64,000 bases of DNA, taken from assembly GCA_020635535.1 (NCBI GenBank), contig JACJZP010000003.1:124001-188000 (forward strand), written 5' to 3'. How positions within the stretch are numbered: the stretch's first letter is position 1; each line of letters opens with the position of its first letter. The notes under the pieces are model-generated. The model was not told the DNA's origin and ran no database searches. It saw only the letters and a list, made by a program, of their open reading frames with translations. Positions 60,750 through 64,000 of the stretch are shown here, one piece after another. The DNA is from Flavobacteriales bacterium (GTDB lineage: Bacteria > Bacteroidota > Bacteroidia > UBA10329). Both the position numbers and the translations under genes were made by a program.

Positions 60750-61325
60750 TTAAGCAAGCCGATCCAGAGGAATCCGACCTCCACCTTTGCCTTCCTTGAA
60801 TTGCTTTGGAGTTACACCTGTAACCTGCTTGAACTGGTTACTGAGGTACTGCACACTACTGTACCCCATCTGGTATGATATCTCGCTAAGCGTTAGATCC
60901 TTATAGCTTAAGAGTTCCTTTACCCGCTCTATCTTGAGGAGAATAATGTACTTCTCCAATGTGGTATTGGTCTGTTCCGAGAACACCCGACTGAGTTGAT
61001 GGTACGGCATTCCCGTGCGCTCACTCAAGTGGTCGGAATTTCGGATAAGTGAGTTGGCATTATTGCCGTGATAGAAAAGCTCAATTGCCGCTGCCTTTAT
61101 CATCTCCACAGTTTTCTGTCCGTCATCTTCCACCAGCGAGAAACCGATGGATGGAAGCGCATCAATGAACTGGGCCAACTGACGGTCATCATCATACCCT
61201 ACAACCGCTCTTCCGAGTGAGATGCGCTCAACCTCTGTCATTTCAAGCGACCTCAGCATTTGGCGCAAAGCCACAATGCAGCGGCTGCTTACCATGTTGC
61301 GGATATAGAGTTCTGATGATTGCAT
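60750..61325 (-). CDS. AraC-family transcriptional regulator
   Basis: The protein has 191 residues. The C-terminal AraC DNA-binding domain (about 80-178) has two helix-turn-helix units; the second is the conserved LTLSEISYQMGYSSVQYLSNQFKQVTGVTPKQF block. The short N-terminal part has no cupin sensor domain, a form common in Bacteroidota. It lies directly upstream of the PqqD-like operon on the same strand (131-base gap) and is a likely regulator of it. Direct repeats in the gap are possible targets. Confidence 0.87.
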   Translation of the reverse strand: MQSSELYIRNMVSSRCIVALRQMLRSLEMTEVERISLGRAVVGYDDDRQLAQFIDALPSIGFSLVEDDGQKTVEMIKAAAIELFYHGNNANSLIRNSDHLSERTGMPYHQLSRVFSEQTNTTLEKYIILLKIERVKELLSYKDLTLSEISYQMGYSSVQYLSNQFKQVTGVTPKQFKEGKGGGRIPLDRLA

Positions 61326-61410
61326 CGTCCGCCAAATTAATATTCTCTAAATCAATCGGGCGTTATGGAATTATCACTCGATTTAATGATTTTGAGATTC
61401 CAGCGAATAA

Positions 61411-61440
61411 AAAAGGCCGATTCCCAAAGGAACCGGCCTC
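61411..61440 (-). terminator. Rho-independent terminator for the lipoprotein gene
   Basis: On the - strand, AGGCCGGTTCC pairs with GGAATCGGCCT (one G-U pair) around a TTTG loop, followed by TTTTTATT. It lies 20 bases after the stop at 61461. Confidence 0.85.
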
Positions 61441-61460
61441 ACCCACATTATACCAACCAA

Positions 61461-62219
61461 TTATTCTATGGTAACTGATTGGGTTTTAACTGTTTCTGTT
61501 ACGAAGTAGAATTGCTTGCCAGAGAAGGTCTGAGGTTCAAATCTATAGGGTGCCACTTGAGCAAAGTTGGTGCCCGTTCCCATTCCATCTATTTCTGCTT
61601 CGGTAAACGTTGTAGAAGTGGCATTTCCTGGTTCGGTGTGTACCACACCACCCAGCATGAAGTAAACCGAATCTGCGCCTGATATATTGGAAACGGTAAG
61701 CGTGTAGCTGCCAGATCCAGGAACCGTGGTGGAACTTGTAATGGTTCCCAATGTTGGGAAACCGATGTTTGTGGTGTGCGAGATGGCAGGAATATCGCCT
61801 GCACCGCTCACTTCCCAACTCGGGTTACCGCTGAAATCAATTCCAGTTGGGTTTGTTTGACTAGGCTGATATGCGTATGCTCCATTGTCAAACTGAGTAA
61901 GTGACTCACCTTCCAAGGTAACCGTTCCGGCATTGAGCAGCTGATCGTAGTTCGAACCATCAAAGAATCCTGCAGAACCAAGTCCGAGAACAATCTCTTG
62001 TACCGGCACTCCGTAACCCGGGTCAAATGTTGTAACGGTTTTTACAGCGGCCAAGGTTCCAAATCCTTCAGAAAAAGTTGGTGTTGGAGGATTGCTTGCC
62101 GGGTCAGTTGGAGTAGGGTCATCATCGTTATTGAGATTGCAGGAAGTAACAGCAACTGAAACTGCTCCGACCATCATCAGAAACCGTCCCCACTTCATTG
62201 TTTCATTGAATGTTTTCAT
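61461..62219 (-). CDS. Lipoprotein of unknown function
   Basis: The protein has 252 residues from ATG 62219 (ATG 62198 is also possible). A lipoprotein signal ends in AVTSC and is followed by an acidic, proline-rich spacer (NLNNDDDPTPTDP). The mature part is Gly/Thr/Ser-rich and strand-predicted, with no catalytic motif I recognise. It has a SYTLTVSNISGADSVYF stretch like an Ig-type fold. The Asp-rich residues just after the lipid Cys may act as a surface-export signal, as in other Bacteroidota lipoproteins. Transcribed alone with its own terminator. Confidence 0.72.
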   Translation of the reverse strand: MKTFNETMKWGRFLMMVGAVSVAVTSCNLNNDDDPTPTDPASNPPTPTFSEGFGTLAAVKTVTTFDPGYGVPVQEIVLGLGSAGFFDGSNYDQLLNAGTVTLEGESLTQFDNGAYAYQPSQTNPTGIDFSGNPSWEVSGAGDIPAISHTTNIGFPTLGTITSSTTVPGSGSYTLTVSNISGADSVYFMLGGVVHTEPGNATSTTFTEAEIDGMGTGTNFAQVAPYRFEPQTFSGKQFYFVTETVKTQSVTIE

Positions 62220-62319
62220 AAGTGATTTTATTTGGGTTAACATGAATAATTGGTATTCGCCACAAAGGTTCAACCATGTCGAAATTCGTGACTACGCAGA
62301 TTTACGTAAATGACAAAAC

Positions 62320-63873
62320 TCAATCTGGAATGTATGTCGATAGCACCCAACTCCCCTCTTGGTGCAGAATTGGTCCGAGTTCTGCCTTGAATTTGCAGTT
62401 TTCGAGATTGTCTAAGCGGTAGTCGATCCGTTTCTGGTTTCCGTGATAATTGCGGGTCTGGTATAGCTCTGCTGCTTGTGCGCGAGCATCCATTCCTTGA
62501 AGATTCTCGATGGAGACACCATAGATCTCTTTGAAATCCTCATACCAAGGCAGCATGAAAAACGGCTCATGGATAATGGCCTGAAAGTGGATGGGCATGC
62601 TGCGTTTCGCCTGACATGGAAATGCATTATCATCGGGTGAAACCAGCACGGAAATGTCTTTCGGAGTGTTCTCAGCAATCCAGAAATGCATCTTTTCCAG
62701 ATCGGAGTAATTTCTATTCCCAACCATGTATTTGTGCTGGTATGAGTCGGGCAGATACTTTGAGTTGATGATGAAAAAGGATAAAACGAGAAAAAGAGAA
62801 AAGGAAATTGGTAAAATGAACGATTTCAGTTTTGAGATTGAAATGAAACCCGAAAGCAATTGCCCGACCAACCCAGCCAGCATAATTGAACTGAAAGCAC
62901 CCACCCAAACCGTGGTTTTGAACCACTGCAACTTGCCGATCTGCAACACTCCCAGATGTTCCAAAGCCAACCAATAAACCAGCATTCCAAATAGGCTAAG
63001 AACAGTAAATCCGAGGTAGAATTTCTTGTCCTGTGGCTTGGTCAAAAAATAGCTAAGCAAACCAAGGCTGAGCAGACCGAAGAACTTGAGATAATGAGTA
63101 ATCGGAAATAGACTTGGAACGTAATGATGGTGGTTTCTGAAGCGGTACAGAATCTCGTAATAGAGCTCTTTGTCGTACACTAGCGATTCTCCGAATTGCC
63201 TGGCAAAAGTTGGAACCAGAATCAAAGCAGCAACAGCCAGATAAGGCACTCCAAACTGTAAGGTCGCTTTCCAATTCTTGCGGAAAAGCAGCTCAATTCC
63301 TCCAAGGATCAGAAACAGCTGTAGTCCGACCAGGGGTTGAAAGAGGGTTGCGATTCCCAATATGATTCCAGCAAGTAAATGCTTGTTCCGAACGAACTGT
63401 AGCAATGCAAATGCAGAAATTCCCTTGGCGATGGTGCTTGAAATGAAACTTCCGTACATCACATGGTTTCCACCAACGGTAAAGTTGTAGAACACGAGCA
63501 TGGCCAAGACCGGGGCTAGCAAAACTGACCATCGATTGCTGAATAATTCTTCGGCAATTCGTGCAAACGAATAAGCCATCAGCGCAATGCAGCATAATGT
63601 CAGGATGAAAAGTCCCCATTCCAAACCGATGGTTTCAGCTACAAACAGTACCAGTTTCTCGTAATAAAATCGAACAGTGAATATTCCGTTCGAAGCATTT
63701 ACGAAGTAGTCGTTCGGGTAAAGCTCTGGGTCTAACTGCTGGTAGATCTGCGGCAAATGCTCGGCCTGATCGTCTGTATTGAACTGATACCCACGGACAA
63801 AAAGAAAAACTGCCGCCACAAACAGCGCATACCCCAAAATGGGTAAAGAACTTCCGAATGGTCGTTTGCTCAT
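62320..63873 (-). CDS. Large multipass membrane protein (DUF6798-like)
   Basis: The protein has 517 residues from ATG 63873; the longer frame from 63960 runs into the divergent control region. About eleven hydrophobic segments cover residues 15-390, with an acidic first extracytoplasmic loop (FNTDDQAEHLPQIYQQLDPELYPNDYF) that resembles GT-C glycosyltransferase-type first loops. The last 120 residues are soluble and carry conserved-looking aromatic and charged residues (FWIAENTPKD, PWYEDFKEIYG). Similar Bacteroidota proteins are filed as DUF6798; I am not certain of that label. A sugar transferase is possible but not shown. Confidence 0.65.
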   Translation of the reverse strand: MSKRPFGSSLPILGYALFVAAVFLFVRGYQFNTDDQAEHLPQIYQQLDPELYPNDYFVNASNGIFTVRFYYEKLVLFVAETIGLEWGLFILTLCCIALMAYSFARIAEELFSNRWSVLLAPVLAMLVFYNFTVGGNHVMYGSFISSTIAKGISAFALLQFVRNKHLLAGIILGIATLFQPLVGLQLFLILGGIELLFRKNWKATLQFGVPYLAVAALILVPTFARQFGESLVYDKELYYEILYRFRNHHHYVPSLFPITHYLKFFGLLSLGLLSYFLTKPQDKKFYLGFTVLSLFGMLVYWLALEHLGVLQIGKLQWFKTTVWVGAFSSIMLAGLVGQLLSGFISISKLKSFILPISFSLFLVLSFFIINSKYLPDSYQHKYMVGNRNYSDLEKMHFWIAENTPKDISVLVSPDDNAFPCQAKRSMPIHFQAIIHEPFFMLPWYEDFKEIYGVSIENLQGMDARAQAAELYQTRNYHGNQKRIDYRLDNLENCKFKAELGPILHQEGSWVLSTYIPD

Positions 63874-63880
63874 CGGTTGG

Positions 63881-63892
63881 CGGTAATTACCG
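63881..63892. promoter_or_regulatory. Perfect 12-bp palindrome CGGTAATTACCG
   Basis: It lies in the 42-base gap between two divergent genes, just before a one-mismatch -7 box TAAATTCG (63894-63901) for the response regulator. Candidate operator. Confidence 0.4.
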
Positions 63893-63915
63893 TTAAATTC
63901 GTGGGCAAGATAGCT

Positions 63916-64000
63916 ATGAACAAACGGATTCTTCTGGTTGAGGACGAGGAAAGCCTTCAAGACATCATCAAGTTGAACTTGGAGTTGGAAGGCTATGAGG
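63916..64000 (+). CDS. Response regulator, N-terminal fragment (cut by window end)
   Basis: ATG 63916 opens a frame to the window edge coding for 28 residues: MNKRILLVEDEESLQD and onward to LELEGYE. This is the classic start of a CheY-like receiver domain with the acidic pair (Glu-Asp-Glu) and an amphipathic first helix. The form is typical of OmpR/PhoB-type regulators, but the output domain is outside the window. It is divergent from the multipass membrane protein. Confidence 0.8.
   Translation, partial: MNKRILLVEDEESLQDIIKLNLELEGYE

Overview
The window looks like a chromosomal stretch of a Bacteroidota bacterium, most likely Flavobacteriales (Cryomorphaceae/Crocinitomicaceae-like; this placement is inference). 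The grounds are seven proteins ending in type IX secretion (T9SS) sorting domains, SprB/HYR/PKD surface modules, DUF1573 proteins, AraC/TetR/MarR regulators of Bacteroidota style, and promoter boxes of the TAnnTTTG type. No tRNA, rRNA, CRISPR array or insertion sequence was seen. No gene-free stretch exceeds 300 bases; the longest (about 214 bases before 16741) carries a promoter.

Region 1 (1-28.3 kb) is a bank of giant T9SS surface proteins on the + strand. It holds a left-truncated type B cargo with five long near-identical modules, an HTTM-domain membrane protein, an LRR protein placed 13 bases ahead of a 2461-residue repeat protein, a CRTAC1-like FG-GAP/ASPIC protein, a 2175-residue paralogue of the earlier giant, and a 1599-residue HYR/SprB protein. 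The two giants share a module of about 82 residues with a GG-x-ECDL signature (10 and 9 copies). Strong hairpin terminators separate the units.

Region 2 (28.3-36.8 kb) holds small-molecule metabolism. An aldehyde dehydrogenase and a C26 gamma-glutamyl hydrolase are coupled by an ATGA overlap. An operon of Fe-alcohol dehydrogenase, DUF1573, 4-hydroxybutyrate-type CoA-transferase and SRPBCC protein follows. Together they suggest GABA/4-hydroxybutyrate chemistry. A DUF1573-vWA surface protein, a small T9SS cargo and a membrane-anchored thioredoxin-like protein are also here.

Region 3 (36.9-43.7 kb) is a beta-oxidation operon: a MarR regulator behind two identical palindromic sites, then fadN-, fadA- and fadE-type genes with a secreted MORN protein inserted between the first two. 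Region 4 (43.8-53.8 kb) has a T9SS subtilase, an L,D-transpeptidase lipoprotein, YebC, a GT39-type glycosyltransferase with a beta-trefoil domain, an acyl-CoA-binding protein, and an AlkB alkane hydroxylase divergent from a TetR regulator across a 12-bp-arm palindrome. Alkane hydroxylation could feed the nearby beta-oxidation operon.

Region 5 (53.8-61.3 kb, - strand) is the most unusual part. An AraC regulator is followed by PqqD-like protein, ATP-grasp ligase, LysA-fold PLP decarboxylase, urea-transporter/M23 fusion, TPR-beta-barrel protein and TPR protein, mostly overlapping or within 2 bases. I interpret it as an undescribed envelope-associated biosynthesis and transport system. The right end holds a lipoprotein, a large multipass membrane protein and the start of a response regulator cut by the window edge. 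Across the window, TAnnTT(T/C)G boxes often sit only 4-7 bases before start codons, which suggests leaderless transcripts.
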